Shown here: in pieces, positions 28,576 to 37,592 of the stretch | Layout: each line of letters opens with the position of its first letter | Numbering within the stretch: position 1 is the first letter of the stretch | DNA from: Candidatus Persebacteraceae bacterium Df01 | Lineage (GTDB): Bacteria; Pseudomonadota; Gammaproteobacteria; Tethybacterales; Persebacteraceae | Length of the DNA: 64,000 nt | Reading direction: 5' to 3' | Assembly (NCBI GenBank): GCA_030386295.1 | Contig: JANQAO010000001.1 | Span: 557,833 to 621,832 of the forward strand | The notes under the pieces: generated by a model | Told to the model about the DNA's origin: nothing | The model's database searches: none | What the model saw: only the letters and a program-made list of their open reading frames with translations | Made by a program: the position numbers and the translations under genes

Positions 28576-29577
28576 ATGCCCGGTATCGCCGTTGATGCGA
28601 TGAGTGGCGATAACGACCCGCAGGCAGCGGTTACCGCCACGCTTAAAATGGCGCGGGAAAAACCGGATTTCATATTCCAGTTGGTTGGTAAAGAAGCGGT
28701 TATTGCGCCATTACTGGATAGTCCTCCGCCCAATATTCATATCGTAGAAGCTTCTGAAGTGGTGGGTATGGATGAACCACCAACGCACGCCATCCGCCGC
28801 CGCGATTCTTCTATGCGGCGGGCAGTTAAGCTGGTCGCTACTGGTGATGCTGATGCTGTTGTTAGTGGAGGTAACACGGGTGCACTTTTGGGCGTGGGAC
28901 ACACTGTTATTCGTAGACTAGATGGTGTAGAGAGACCAGTTATTGCTGCTTTTGTTCCTAATCCTAACATTCCAGGTGGTTGCTGTATGTTGGATCTGGG
29001 GGCAAACGTGTATTGCACCGCTGCTATGTTGCAGCAGTTTGCTCGCATGGGCGCCGCCTTAGTGCGAGCCTTGCGTGGCGTTGCCAAACCTCGTGTGGGA
29101 TTACTCAATGTAGGCGAAGAAAGCTTTAAAGGGCGGGAAGAAGTACGAGAGGCAGCGGCGTTGCTACAAGATGAACCGGACATGGAGTTGGTCGGTAATG
29201 TGGAGGGTTTTGACCTGTATCGGGGGGACTGTGATGTTATTGTCTGCGACGGTTTTACCGGCAATGTAGCACTCAAAGTATCGGAGGGATTGGTTGATAT
29301 GATGAGCGGCATGATTAAGAAGGCTTTTAATCGAAATTTAAACTGTAAATTACGCGGTCTCATCGCGATGCCAGTACTTAATACCTTGCGGCAAGAGTTT
29401 GATAGCCGTCACTACAATGGCGCCTGTGTATTGGGATTGCGTGGTATTGTGGTGAAAAGCCATGGTAATGCCGACGCCACTGCTTTTTACTCAGCGCTTA
29501 ACTATGCATTTCGTGCGAGCCAAGAAGATTTGGCTGGGATTATCGCGGCTATGCCTCAAAACGGTGGTGTAGGATGA
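28576..29577 (+). CDS. plsX: Phosphate acyltransferase PlsX
   Basis: Makes acyl-phosphate from acyl-ACP for phospholipid synthesis. IAVDAMSGDNDPQAAV at the start, SGGNTGALLGVGH, VGLLNVGEESFKG and CDGFTGNVALKVSEG are family motifs. ATG at 28576 gives 333 residues; the frame is open further upstream only within rpmF. The stop overlaps the fabH ATG. Confidence 0.96.
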   Translation: MPGIAVDAMSGDNDPQAAVTATLKMAREKPDFIFQLVGKEAVIAPLLDSPPPNIHIVEASEVVGMDEPPTHAIRRRDSSMRRAVKLVATGDADAVVSGGNTGALLGVGHTVIRRLDGVERPVIAAFVPNPNIPGGCCMLDLGANVYCTAAMLQQFARMGAALVRALRGVAKPRVGLLNVGEESFKGREEVREAAALLQDEPDMELVGNVEGFDLYRGDCDVIVCDGFTGNVALKVSEGLVDMMSGMIKKAFNRNLNCKLRGLIAMPVLNTLRQEFDSRHYNGACVLGLRGIVVKSHGNADATAFYSALNYAFRASQEDLAGIIAAMPQNGGVG

Positions 29578-30524
29578 ACACATACGCTAAGATCACTGGA
29601 CTGGGGGGACATGTGCCATCTCGCGCAGTAGATAATGCCACATTGAGTCAATGGGTGGACACTTCCGACCAATGGATTCAGACACGCACTGGCATTCGTC
29701 AGCGGCACTTTGCTGGCGAAACAGAGCTTGCTGGCACGTTGGCGTTGCCAGCGGCGAAGCAGGCGATGGCGCAAGCCGGTATTGAAGGCGCTGATTTGGA
29801 CATGATTGTATTTGCCACTACCACGCCCGACCGCGTGTATCCGGCTACCGCGTGCCTGCTACAGGCAGAACTCAATGCTGCACCTTGTGCCGCTTTTGAT
29901 GTACAGGCGGTGTGCAGCGGTTTTTTGTATGCACTGGGCATTGGTGAGGCAATGGTCGCCGCCGGACGTGCCAAAACTGTGCTTATTGTTGGCGCGGAAG
30001 TTTTTTCCTCTACACTAGACTGGAAAGATCGTGCGACTTGTGTGCTGTTTGGAGATGGTGCTGGCGCGGCAATATTGCAAGCTGATTCCTCACCTGGCGT
30101 GATGGCGGTGCGTTTGTACGCTGACGGGCGGTATGCCGATAATCTTACGGTTAATGCTCGCATCCGCAATGGCGAGCTACAAGGTGACCCCTACACGCGC
30201 ATGGACGGTGGTACTGTATTTCGCTTTGCCGTAGAAAAAATGGTCGAATCAGCGCAAGACGTTATCGCTAAAAGCGGAAGTGCTCCCGACTGGTTAGTTT
30301 TGCATCAAGCTAACAGTCGTATTATTGAAGCGGTGCGCAAGCGTTTGAAAATGTCGGCAGAACGTTGCGTTAATTGCGTTGCCGATTATGCCAATACTTC
30401 GGCGGCGTCTATTCCACTGGCGTTGTGCGCATCATCATCGCGTTTTTCGGCGGGCGATAATGTGTTGATGGCTGCTGCTGGTGGAGGCTTCACTTGGGGA
30501 GCTGTAATGGTGGAATGGGGATAA
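29574..30524 (+). CDS. fabH: 3-oxoacyl-ACP synthase III
   Basis: Starts fatty-acid synthesis by condensing acetyl-CoA with malonyl-ACP. The catalytic triad is visible: Cys114 in DVQAVCSGFLYAL, His in VLHQANSRIIEAV, and Asn in DYANTSAASIPLAL. GDGAGAAILQ and the C-terminal GGGFTWGAVMV are family features. It has 316 residues. It overlaps plsX by four bases and is followed after one base by fabD. Confidence 0.97.
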   Translation: MNTYAKITGLGGHVPSRAVDNATLSQWVDTSDQWIQTRTGIRQRHFAGETELAGTLALPAAKQAMAQAGIEGADLDMIVFATTTPDRVYPATACLLQAELNAAPCAAFDVQAVCSGFLYALGIGEAMVAAGRAKTVLIVGAEVFSSTLDWKDRATCVLFGDGAGAAILQADSSPGVMAVRLYADGRYADNLTVNARIRNGELQGDPYTRMDGGTVFRFAVEKMVESAQDVIAKSGSAPDWLVLHQANSRIIEAVRKRLKMSAERCVNCVADYANTSAASIPLALCASSSRFSAGDNVLMAAAGGGFTWGAVMVEWG

Positions 30525-30525
30525 A

Positions 30526-31431
30526 ATGGAGGACATGGCAATTGCTTTTGTTTTTCCGGGTCAAGGTTCACAGTCAGTAGCAATGCTTGCGGCTTATGCC
30601 GAGCATCCTGCTGTTGCGGCGGCAGTAGAAGAAGCGGGTGATGCCATTGATGTGGATTTGGCGGCGCTGATTCAAAATGAAGAAGCCGTGCGCCAGACCG
30701 AAAACACGCAGCCAGCCATGTTAGCAATGGGCGTAGGGGTTTTTCGTGCTGCTGCACCGTATTTGCCGGTAGCAGTAGCTATGGCGGGACATAGCTTGGG
30801 TGAATATGCGGCGTTAGTATGTGCCGGCGCTGTTGATTTTGCCGTTGCTACTCGCTTGGTTCGTCGCCGCGGTATTGCCATGCAACAAGCGGCCAGTGAT
30901 GATGCTGGCATGATTGCCATTATCGGCATCGGTGTTGATATTGTTGACAACTGCTGTGATGAAACTCGACAGGATGGCGGTCAGGTGTGGGCGGTCAATT
31001 ACAATTCTCCACAGCAAACCGTTATTGCCGGTGATAAAAAATCATTGGATGATTGTTGTCGGCGCGCTAAAGCGCAAGGAGCCAAGCGGTTTGTGGAAGT
31101 TCCTATGAGTGTACCTTCGCATTGCCCATTACTTGCGCCGGCGGCAGCGTCCATGACGGAAGCATTGAGTGCAGCTAACTGGAGTCAACCTTCGCCACCG
31201 GTTATTCATAATGCTACCGTGCAAGAAGAAAAAGACATCGCTTCTGCACTGCAAACGCAACTTACGCAGCCGGTGCGCTGGACAGAAACAATTAACTGTT
31301 TTGCGGCTAGGGGGATTAGCCGTATTTATGAATGCGGTCCCGGACGGGTATTGAGCGGTCTCGGCAAGCGCATTAACGCCGATTTGCCACATGTACCGCT
31401 GGCTTCTAGCTCTGACATTGGCGCATTATGA
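30526..31431 (+). CDS. fabD: Malonyl-CoA:ACP transacylase
   Basis: Loads malonyl groups onto acyl carrier protein. FVFPGQGSQSVAML, the nucleophile motif GHSLGEYAALVCAG (Ser90), the Arg in RGIAMQQA and the His in SVPSHCPLL are visible. It has 301 residues from ATG 30526; ATG 30535 is an alternative. In most relatives fabG and acpP follow; here the stop overlaps the start of trpE (ATGA), so the two pathways are transcribed together. Confidence 0.95.
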   Translation: MEDMAIAFVFPGQGSQSVAMLAAYAEHPAVAAAVEEAGDAIDVDLAALIQNEEAVRQTENTQPAMLAMGVGVFRAAAPYLPVAVAMAGHSLGEYAALVCAGAVDFAVATRLVRRRGIAMQQAASDDAGMIAIIGIGVDIVDNCCDETRQDGGQVWAVNYNSPQQTVIAGDKKSLDDCCRRAKAQGAKRFVEVPMSVPSHCPLLAPAAASMTEALSAANWSQPSPPVIHNATVQEEKDIASALQTQLTQPVRWTETINCFAARGISRIYECGPGRVLSGLGKRINADLPHVPLASSSDIGAL

Positions 31432-32957
31432 CGCCCCCTGTTAATCCCGACGAAGAAACCTTTCTCCGTTACGTCGCCGAATCCGATCTGCCAGTTACGC
31501 CGCTAATATTTAAAGCCGCTAATGATGGTGTTATGGTGTGGGCGGCTTTTGCCGAACTGGAGCGTCAACACACACACGCTTTTTTGTTAGAAAGTGCTGA
31601 AACTGGCGCCTATGGTCGATATAGTTTTATGGGAGCGGCACCGCGGCGGTTGTTTGTGTTGCAAGATGGCAATTTTATGGTGCGTGACGGTGACGGCAAC
31701 ACGCTAGAAACAATTGTTTGTAAAGACCCAATTGATGCGCTTGCTAAGTACTTGGAGGAACTAAAAACGCCACCCACACCGCCTGAATTACCGCCGTTTT
31801 TGGGCGGTGTTGTCGGCTGTATGGGATACGACTGTGTACACTATTTTGAGCCGGTGGGTGAGATGAAAGCAGATTTATTGCAAGTGCCTGATATGTTATG
31901 GATGCAAACCGACATCATCGCGGTATTTGACCATTATCGGAATGATGTATATGTGATTAAAAGCTGTTATCGGGAAGATATCGTTGACGGTTGGGATGAA
32001 ATGTACCGACGAGGACGACACGAAGCGGAAGCCCTGTTGGCCGTTTTTTCTAATGTGCAAAAGCCAGTTATGCGACTGGCAACAACTGCCTGCCATCAAT
32101 TAAATAAAACAAGCAATATGATGCGTGATCAGTTTTGCGACATAGTGCGACAATTCAAAGAGTACATTGCTGCCGGTGATATTTTTCAAGGAGTTCCGTC
32201 TCAGAGGTTTTCATTTCCTCAGCCAGCACCGGCCTTGGATATTTACCGCTGTCTGCGGCGATTAAATCCGTCTCCGTACATGTTTTATCTCAAATGTGAC
32301 GATTTTGTCGTCGCTGGATCTTCACCCGAACTGTTGGTATCGTGTGAGAAAAAACATCTGCAGTTGCGCCCTATTGCGGGCACTCGCCCGCGTGGCAATG
32401 ATGCGCAAGAAGATACTGCATTAGAAGCCGAGTTGTTAGCTGACGAAAAAGAGCGTGCCGAGCATTTGATGCTGGTGGATTTGGGGCGCAATGATTTGGG
32501 GCGCGTGGCGGCGGCGGGGACGGTAAAAGTATCGCGTTTTTGTCACGTTGAACGCTATTCACACGTCATGCATATTGTTTCCAATGTAGAAGGGGTGTTG
32601 GCAGATGATAAATCGTCTTTTGATGCGCTACGCGCTGCTTTTCCCGCCGGCACCTTATCGGGAGCGCCTAAGGTGCGGGCGATGCAATTAATTAACAGCA
32701 CTGAGTCGTGCAAGCGGCATTTTTACGCTGGTGGCATTGGTTATATCGGCTTTGACGGCGACATGATGACATGCATTGCTATTCGTGCTTTCGTTGCCAA
32801 AGAGGGCAAATGTCATGTGCAATCTGGTAGCGGGATTGTTGCTGACTCTGATCCAGCGATGGAATATCAAGAATCTCTTAACAAAGCAGCGGCGGTGTTG
32901 CGCGCTGCGGAAATGGCAGTAACTGAACAGGAGTGTGGCAATGTTGCTGTTGATTGA
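31428..32957 (+). CDS. trpE: Anthranilate synthase component I
   Basis: Chorismate-using subunit that makes anthranilate, the first step of tryptophan synthesis. The LLES motif near residue 46 is the tryptophan feedback site. The chorismate-binding domain has SPELLVSCE, RPIAGTRPRG, LMLVDLGRNDLGRVA, VMHIVSNVEG, GTLSGAPKVRAMQLI and QSGSGIVADSDP. It has 509 residues. Aminodeoxychorismate synthase is less likely, since the LLES motif and length fit TrpE. It lies between fabD and trpG with overlaps on both sides. Confidence 0.94.
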   Translation: MTPPVNPDEETFLRYVAESDLPVTPLIFKAANDGVMVWAAFAELERQHTHAFLLESAETGAYGRYSFMGAAPRRLFVLQDGNFMVRDGDGNTLETIVCKDPIDALAKYLEELKTPPTPPELPPFLGGVVGCMGYDCVHYFEPVGEMKADLLQVPDMLWMQTDIIAVFDHYRNDVYVIKSCYREDIVDGWDEMYRRGRHEAEALLAVFSNVQKPVMRLATTACHQLNKTSNMMRDQFCDIVRQFKEYIAAGDIFQGVPSQRFSFPQPAPALDIYRCLRRLNPSPYMFYLKCDDFVVAGSSPELLVSCEKKHLQLRPIAGTRPRGNDAQEDTALEAELLADEKERAEHLMLVDLGRNDLGRVAAAGTVKVSRFCHVERYSHVMHIVSNVEGVLADDKSSFDALRAAFPAGTLSGAPKVRAMQLINSTESCKRHFYAGGIGYIGFDGDMMTCIAIRAFVAKEGKCHVQSGSGIVADSDPAMEYQESLNKAAAVLRAAEMAVTEQECGNVAVD

Positions 32958-33531
32958 CAATTACGATTCGTTTACTTATAACCTTTACCAATATCTATTG
33001 GAATTGCAAGCCGATGTACGAGTATGCCGCAATGATGTGTTGAGTGTTGGTGAGGCGCTAGCGATGAATCCCGAAGCGGTCATCATTTCTCCTGGTCCTG
33101 GATTTCCGATAGATGCGGGTATCAGTTTGGATTTAATTCACCAAGCACCACCGAATTTACCGATACTGGGCGTTTGTTTGGGACATCAGGCATTGGGCGA
33201 AGCTTTTGGCGGTAAGGTGTCGGCGGCGAAAAAATTGATGCACGGCAAAACGTCTGATATTACTCACGATGGTAAGCGGTTGTTTGCAGGAGTGCCTTCG
33301 CCGCTTACGGTTATGCGTTATCATTCTTTGGTGTTGGAAGCCGAAAACATTCCCGATGTGTTTGAGGTAACTGCTGTTAATCCTGATGACGGCGAAGTTA
33401 TGGCGATTCGCCATCGTACTCGTCCACTGGAGGGACTACAATTCCACCCTGAATCCATTATGACTGACAAAGGTAAAGAGATTTTGGATAATTTTTTGTG
33501 CTTTTATGTGAGAAACAAACATGAAAATTGA
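32941..33531 (+). CDS. trpG: Anthranilate synthase glutaminase component II
   Basis: Class I glutamine amidotransferase giving ammonia to TrpE; such subunits may also serve PabB. LLIDNYDSFTYNLYQYL, IISPGPGFP, the nucleophile motif GVCLGHQALGEAFGG, MRYHSLVLE and LQFHPESIMT are present. ATG at 32941 has GGAG at a good distance and overlaps trpE by 17 bases; a GTG at 32935 is less likely. It has 196 residues. trpD and trpC, frequent followers, are absent; fabG comes next. Confidence 0.94.
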   Translation: MLLLIDNYDSFTYNLYQYLLELQADVRVCRNDVLSVGEALAMNPEAVIISPGPGFPIDAGISLDLIHQAPPNLPILGVCLGHQALGEAFGGKVSAAKKLMHGKTSDITHDGKRLFAGVPSPLTVMRYHSLVLEAENIPDVFEVTAVNPDDGEVMAIRHRTRPLEGLQFHPESIMTDKGKEILDNFLCFYVRNKHEN

Positions 33532-34270
33532 TTTGCAAGGTAAAGCTGCCTTGGTTACCGGTGCTAGCCGTGGAATTGGCGCGGCAATTTTTTCCGCATT
33601 AGGTGCAGCGGGCGCTCGTGTGTTTGGCACTGCAACCAGTGCTACTGGTGTGGCGACAATAGAACAAGCGGCGGTGGCTGGCGGTTTTTCTGGTGCTGCG
33701 CATATTTACAATGCCAGCGATAACAATCAAGCGGCGGTGCTGTCAAATGCGGTGATGGAGGCTTTTGGCGATGCGCCGGACATTGTGGTGTGTAACGCCG
33801 CTGTCAATGCCGATACGTTGCTCATGCGTATGAAAGATGACGATTGGCAGCGAGTGCTGGACGCCAATCTTAGTGGCGTTTTTTATTTGGCGCGGGCGGC
33901 GGTGCCGGCGATGCTCAAAAAACGCCGTGGGCGAATTATTGCCATTTCTTCGGTGGTAGCGCATTCTGGCAACGCTGGTCAAAGTAATTATTGTGCGGCT
34001 AAAGCAGGAGTGGAAGGTTTTGTTCGGGCGCTGGCCCAAGAGGTTGGCGGGCGCGGAGTTACCGTTAATGCGGTGGCGCCGGGGCTTATTGACACCGACA
34101 TGACGGCTAAATTACCGGAAAAATGGCGTGAAAATTTGATTGCTGCTACCGCGGTGCGTCGTGCCGGCATACCGGCGGAAGTCGCCGCAGCGGTGGTTTT
34201 TTTGGCATCACAGCAGGCAGCGTATATCACTGGACAAACCATTCATGTTAACGGTGGTATGCGTATGTAA
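33521..34270 (+). CDS. fabG: 3-oxoacyl-ACP reductase
   Basis: NADPH-dependent short-chain dehydrogenase of fatty-acid elongation. The cofactor motif is ALVTGASRGIGAAI; CNAAVNADTLLMRMKDDDW and the Ser-Tyr-Lys active site SSVVAHSGNAGQSNYCAAKAG fit FabG, as does the C-terminal ITGQTIHVNGGMRM. It has 249 residues and overlaps trpG by 11 bases. acpP does not follow, and the next gene is on the opposite strand. Confidence 0.95.
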   Translation: MKIDLQGKAALVTGASRGIGAAIFSALGAAGARVFGTATSATGVATIEQAAVAGGFSGAAHIYNASDNNQAAVLSNAVMEAFGDAPDIVVCNAAVNADTLLMRMKDDDWQRVLDANLSGVFYLARAAVPAMLKKRRGRIIAISSVVAHSGNAGQSNYCAAKAGVEGFVRALAQEVGGRGVTVNAVAPGLIDTDMTAKLPEKWRENLIAATAVRRAGIPAEVAAAVVFLASQQAAYITGQTIHVNGGMRM

Positions 34271-34295
34271 CTACGATTTTTTGATTAATGAAAAA

Positions 34296-35195
34296 TCAAG
34301 CTGGGCCTTTGCCGTGATATAAACGTACGATGTGGCGGGCTTCGGCAAAAAATAACCAGCGTTCCATCAACAAACCCAAGAACATTAAAATCACACACAC
34401 GCCACCACCCCAAGCGCTTCCATTAAAAGTAAAGGACGCGCCGGCTAGCGACGATAAAACAATCAACGGCAGCGACACGTAACGCCATAATCGTAACCGC
34501 GCCGCCGGTAATTCAAAAATAAATTCGCGTGTGAGAAAAGTGGGGCCGGTATGTCCGGCATCTAGCAATCGCGCTTTTGCTTGTGAAAAACCAGTGGCGC
34601 GTCCTACCCGAATATCTTGTGCGGCACCGATGCGCCGATAGTGTAGGATTTTTCCGATACCTGCGGACAGTGCACAAATCGTTGTTAACAAAGATGCTGT
34701 CGCCGTGTTTCCATTATTGCTGGCAGTAAATACGGCAAACAACAGACCACCGCCCGTCAACGAAAATAGCATGTAATTAATGCTGGTTAAGGGATGATGC
34801 CAAGCGGTAATTGGTTTGAGCGATTGATAAATCATAGCCGTGCATTTGACGGTGAGCAGCGCGCAGATGAAAATTGCAACTCGCCACGTTGCTGCAGTTG
34901 TTCCGTCGTAATACATCCATCCCGCCATAAGCGGAAAAAATAGTGCTGCCAATACGGCTTCACGCGACAACCACGAAGTGCGCACCCGCATAACAGCCCG
35001 CCACGCGTTTTTTGGATTTGCCAAATGCCCCACCGACGACAATAGACCGCCGCCAGTAAGTAGCATTGCACAAACTGCAGTTGGCAAAAAAGCTGAGTGC
35101 GGTAACTCTGGCGTCAGTGCTGCCAGTACAGCGGCTAATCCTAGACCGTAACCCGACGATACGGTAAAAAAAATGATGGAAAATGAGGGTTTCAA
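34296..35195 (-). CDS. soeC: DmsC/SoeC-type membrane anchor subunit
   Basis: An eight-helix membrane protein of the DmsC family, the quinone-linked anchor of molybdenum oxidoreductases. It has IFFTVSSGYGLGLAAVLAAL, GGGLLSSVGHLANPKNAWRA and RTSWLSREAVLAALFF, then a loop with GPTFLTREFIFELPA. The pairing with a SoeB-like protein suggests the sulfite-oxidising SoeABC type. It has 299 residues and follows soeB by six bases. The symbol is inferred from the partner. Confidence 0.82.
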   Translation of the reverse strand: MKPSFSIIFFTVSSGYGLGLAAVLAALTPELPHSAFLPTAVCAMLLTGGGLLSSVGHLANPKNAWRAVMRVRTSWLSREAVLAALFFPLMAGWMYYDGTTAATWRVAIFICALLTVKCTAMIYQSLKPITAWHHPLTSINYMLFSLTGGGLLFAVFTASNNGNTATASLLTTICALSAGIGKILHYRRIGAAQDIRVGRATGFSQAKARLLDAGHTGPTFLTREFIFELPAARLRLWRYVSLPLIVLSSLAGASFTFNGSAWGGGVCVILMFLGLLMERWLFFAEARHIVRLYHGKGPA

Positions 35196-35201
35196 GAGTT
35201 T

Positions 35202-35906
35202 TTATTTTCGAATTAATTTATTAATCCATTTTTTAACGCTGCCACCGTCGGAAACATTTCCCGCTTCTTTTGTCTCAACAACAGCCGGTTGGCGCGGGGG
35301 CAGATATTGATTAACCGGTTTGTAACCGAGTTCCGGCAATAGACCGGTGCCGTTGCGTTCACGTGTGAGGCGGGAGACTTCCGAATCTGGGTCATCAAAA
35401 TCACCAAACACCCGCGAGTGTGTTGGGCAGGTTAATACACATGCTGGTTGGCGCTCTGCTTCGGGTAGAGCTTCATCATAAATGCGGTCTACACACAACG
35501 TACATTTTTTCATCACACCGGCTTCTGAGTCCAATTCGCGTGCGCCATAAGGGCATGCCCAAGCGCACAAATTACAGCCCATACATTTGTCTTGGTCTAC
35601 CAAGACGATACCATCTTCTTCACGTTTGTACGATGCGCCAGTCGGGCAAACAGTCACACAAGCGGCGTCTTCACAATGCATACATGACATGGGGAAATGC
35701 ACTGTGCGTCCGCCCGGAGTTTCGGGAGAACTTTCGACTTCAAAGGAGCGTACTCTATTGAACCACACCCCTTCTGGATCTCGTTCGTAAGGGCGCAAGT
35801 CAGTTAACGGCCCGGTGGTGCCCGAGGTGTTCCATTGTTTGCAAGCAGTGGCACAGCCTTGGCAGCCTACACAGGTGTCTAAGTCAATAACTAGTCCAAG
35901 CCGCAT
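35202..35906 (-). CDS. soeB: SoeB/DmsB-type four-cluster ferredoxin subunit
   Basis: Cytoplasmic electron-transfer subunit with four cysteine groups for [4Fe-4S] clusters: CVGCQGCATACKQW, CMHCEDAACVTVCP, CMGCNLCAWACPYGAR and CTLCVDR with CVLTCP. LVIDLDTCVGC and FNRVRSFEVE, PELGYKPVNQYLPPR resemble SoeB of sulfite dehydrogenase rather than DmsB. ATG at 35906 gives 234 residues; the frame is open further but without similarity. The molybdopterin subunit gene (soeA) should lie just upstream, yet xseA is there, four bases away. Confidence 0.88.
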   Translation of the reverse strand: MRLGLVIDLDTCVGCQGCATACKQWNTSGTTGPLTDLRPYERDPEGVWFNRVRSFEVESSPETPGGRTVHFPMSCMHCEDAACVTVCPTGASYKREEDGIVLVDQDKCMGCNLCAWACPYGARELDSEAGVMKKCTLCVDRIYDEALPEAERQPACVLTCPTHSRVFGDFDDPDSEVSRLTRERNGTGLLPELGYKPVNQYLPPRQPAVVETKEAGNVSDGGSVKKWINKLIRK

Positions 35907-35910
35907 TACA

Positions 35911-37284
35911 TTATTGTACAGGTTTATGAGAAGGGGATTTTGCCATTTCTCCATCGCTAGCAGTTTTTACTGTTACTTGCGCATTACCATGAGCAAAAAC
36001 AATGTTCAATGAATCGTAGGGACGTAATTTTTTGCCGTCGCTGACGATACGTGTATTCGCATCTCGCACAATACTGTAACCACGTTCCAGTGTGCGTTGC
36101 GGATCTAGTGCAGTCAGTGTTTGCTGATGGCGGGTGGTGTCTTGTTCAGCGATTAGATAACGTCGCTTGGCTGCTAGTAGCAAGCGGTGCGACAAATTAT
36201 TTATTGTTGCTTTTTGTGAAGAAAAAGTGGGGAGATGCAATCTGGCGGCGGCGTTTTCAAACTGTCGCCGACAAGCCATCTCATATTGACCAGTTACGGT
36301 GGCAAACTGTATCACCGCCCGCTGATAAACAGTGTTTTTTGTCGCGACAAAAGCGTTGAGTTTATTCATTGTTATTGTTGTCCAATCTAATCGCTGACTG
36401 TGTTCGCTGATTTCTCGTTGAGTTTGTCGGTAAAAAGCGGCGACTACGGCACGCAAGCGCACCGACAATTCTGCACCATTTGGTACCGCCGCTACTGCTG
36501 CACCGGTGGGTGTTGATGCCCGTACATCGGCGGCAAAATCTGCTAGCGTTTCATCTGTTTCGTGACCGATGCCAGTAACAATCGGGATTGACGAATTAAC
36601 AATTGCTGATACTACAAGCTCCTCGTTATACGCCCATAAATCTTCGATGCCACCACCACCGCGACAGACGATTAACACTTCGCATTCCACGCGTCGCCCT
36701 GCTGTATGAATAGCTGTGGCGATTTTTTGCGCCGCATCCGTTCCCTGTGCTGGTGCTGGGTAAATAATTACATTAATGGCAGGAAGGCGGTTGTGAAGCG
36801 TTTGCAATACATCATGCAAAGCAGCACCGGCAACAGACCCGACGATGCCAATGGTTTTTGGTAAAAAAGGAAGTGCTTGCTTTTGGGCGGTATCAAACCA
36901 GCCACGTGCTGCCCAATTTTTTTTTCGTTCCACAAACGCTTGATAGCGTTCTCCAGCTCCACCTGCCGGACGCATAAATCGCACCATGAGCTGAAAACGA
37001 CCACGCGGTGTATAAATGCTCGGTTGTGCCATGACTTCCACCGCTTCGCCCTCATTCGGCGGTGTCCTTGACAGTGCGTTGTATCGTCCCGGCATCATGC
37101 AATCGACTTGTCCATCGGCGTCACGCAAAACAAAATACCAATGTCCGGAAGCGGCTTGGGTAAAATTAGCCACTTCTCCTGACACCCATAAGGCGGGTAA
37201 CCGTTCTTCCACTGTTTGGCGGGCAATTAGCAAAAATTTGCTGATGGAAAGCGGTTTATTGTCGTTTTTTTCGAATAAATTCAT
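35911..37284 (-). CDS. xseA: Exodeoxyribonuclease VII large subunit
   Basis: Catalytic subunit of the single-strand exonuclease ExoVII used in mismatch repair and recombination. It has the OB-fold start LWVSGEVANFTQAASGHWYFVLRD, then SVAGAALHDVLQTLHNR, CRGGGGIEDLWAYNEE, PIVTGIGHETDETLADFAAD and RASTPTGAA, and a coiled-coil C-terminus ending LERGYSIVRDA. It has 457 residues. The small subunit gene xseB is not in the window. Confidence 0.96.
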   Translation of the reverse strand: MNLFEKNDNKPLSISKFLLIARQTVEERLPALWVSGEVANFTQAASGHWYFVLRDADGQVDCMMPGRYNALSRTPPNEGEAVEVMAQPSIYTPRGRFQLMVRFMRPAGGAGERYQAFVERKKNWAARGWFDTAQKQALPFLPKTIGIVGSVAGAALHDVLQTLHNRLPAINVIIYPAPAQGTDAAQKIATAIHTAGRRVECEVLIVCRGGGGIEDLWAYNEELVVSAIVNSSIPIVTGIGHETDETLADFAADVRASTPTGAAVAAVPNGAELSVRLRAVVAAFYRQTQREISEHSQRLDWTTITMNKLNAFVATKNTVYQRAVIQFATVTGQYEMACRRQFENAAARLHLPTFSSQKATINNLSHRLLLAAKRRYLIAEQDTTRHQQTLTALDPQRTLERGYSIVRDANTRIVSDGKKLRPYDSLNIVFAHGNAQVTVKTASDGEMAKSPSHKPVQ

Positions 37285-37592
37285 GTTTTACGGAGAATGC
37301 GAGGCATAGTATTGCACAATTTTGATTTTTGTTGTATGAATAGGACAAAAAAAGGAGCCGTGCTTTTATCTTATTGATTTTGCTTGAGTTTATTCAATTG
37401 ATTAATTGTGTTACAAAGACACGGGATGCCTAATAATAAGGCATTGCGGGTGCTTTTACACAGATTTTTACACAGAAATTGTGCAAATCTTATATCTCCT
37501 ACAGATAGTTACGGATTAACAAGATATAGGCGTGGTTGCTGATTTAAATATGCACAATATGAAAGGTTATTCAAGTATTCAAAGGGGGTATG
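37285..37592. other. Gene-free AT-rich region with DnaA-box-like sites
   Basis: No coding frame with similarity was found. Relative to the loose DnaA-box consensus TTWTNCACA there are exact matches at 37454-37462 and 37466-37474 (two TTTTACACA copies inside an 11-base tandem repeat). Single-mismatch sites lie at 37310-37318, 37480-37488 (minus strand) and 37548-37556. A perfect TTATCCACA overlaps the murA stop at 37923-37931. A small hairpin TGCCT/AGGCA lies near 37427. Confidence 0.4.

Noticed and set aside
34271..34295. AT-rich inverted repeat between fabG and soeC as a two-way terminator
   Set aside because: Stem is made only of A-T pairs and one G-C; too weak to call.
37427..37444. Hairpin TGCCT/AGGCA as a terminator of xseA or of the small pseudogene
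   Set aside because: The stem is only five pairs with no T run on either side, and it lies upstream of xseA.
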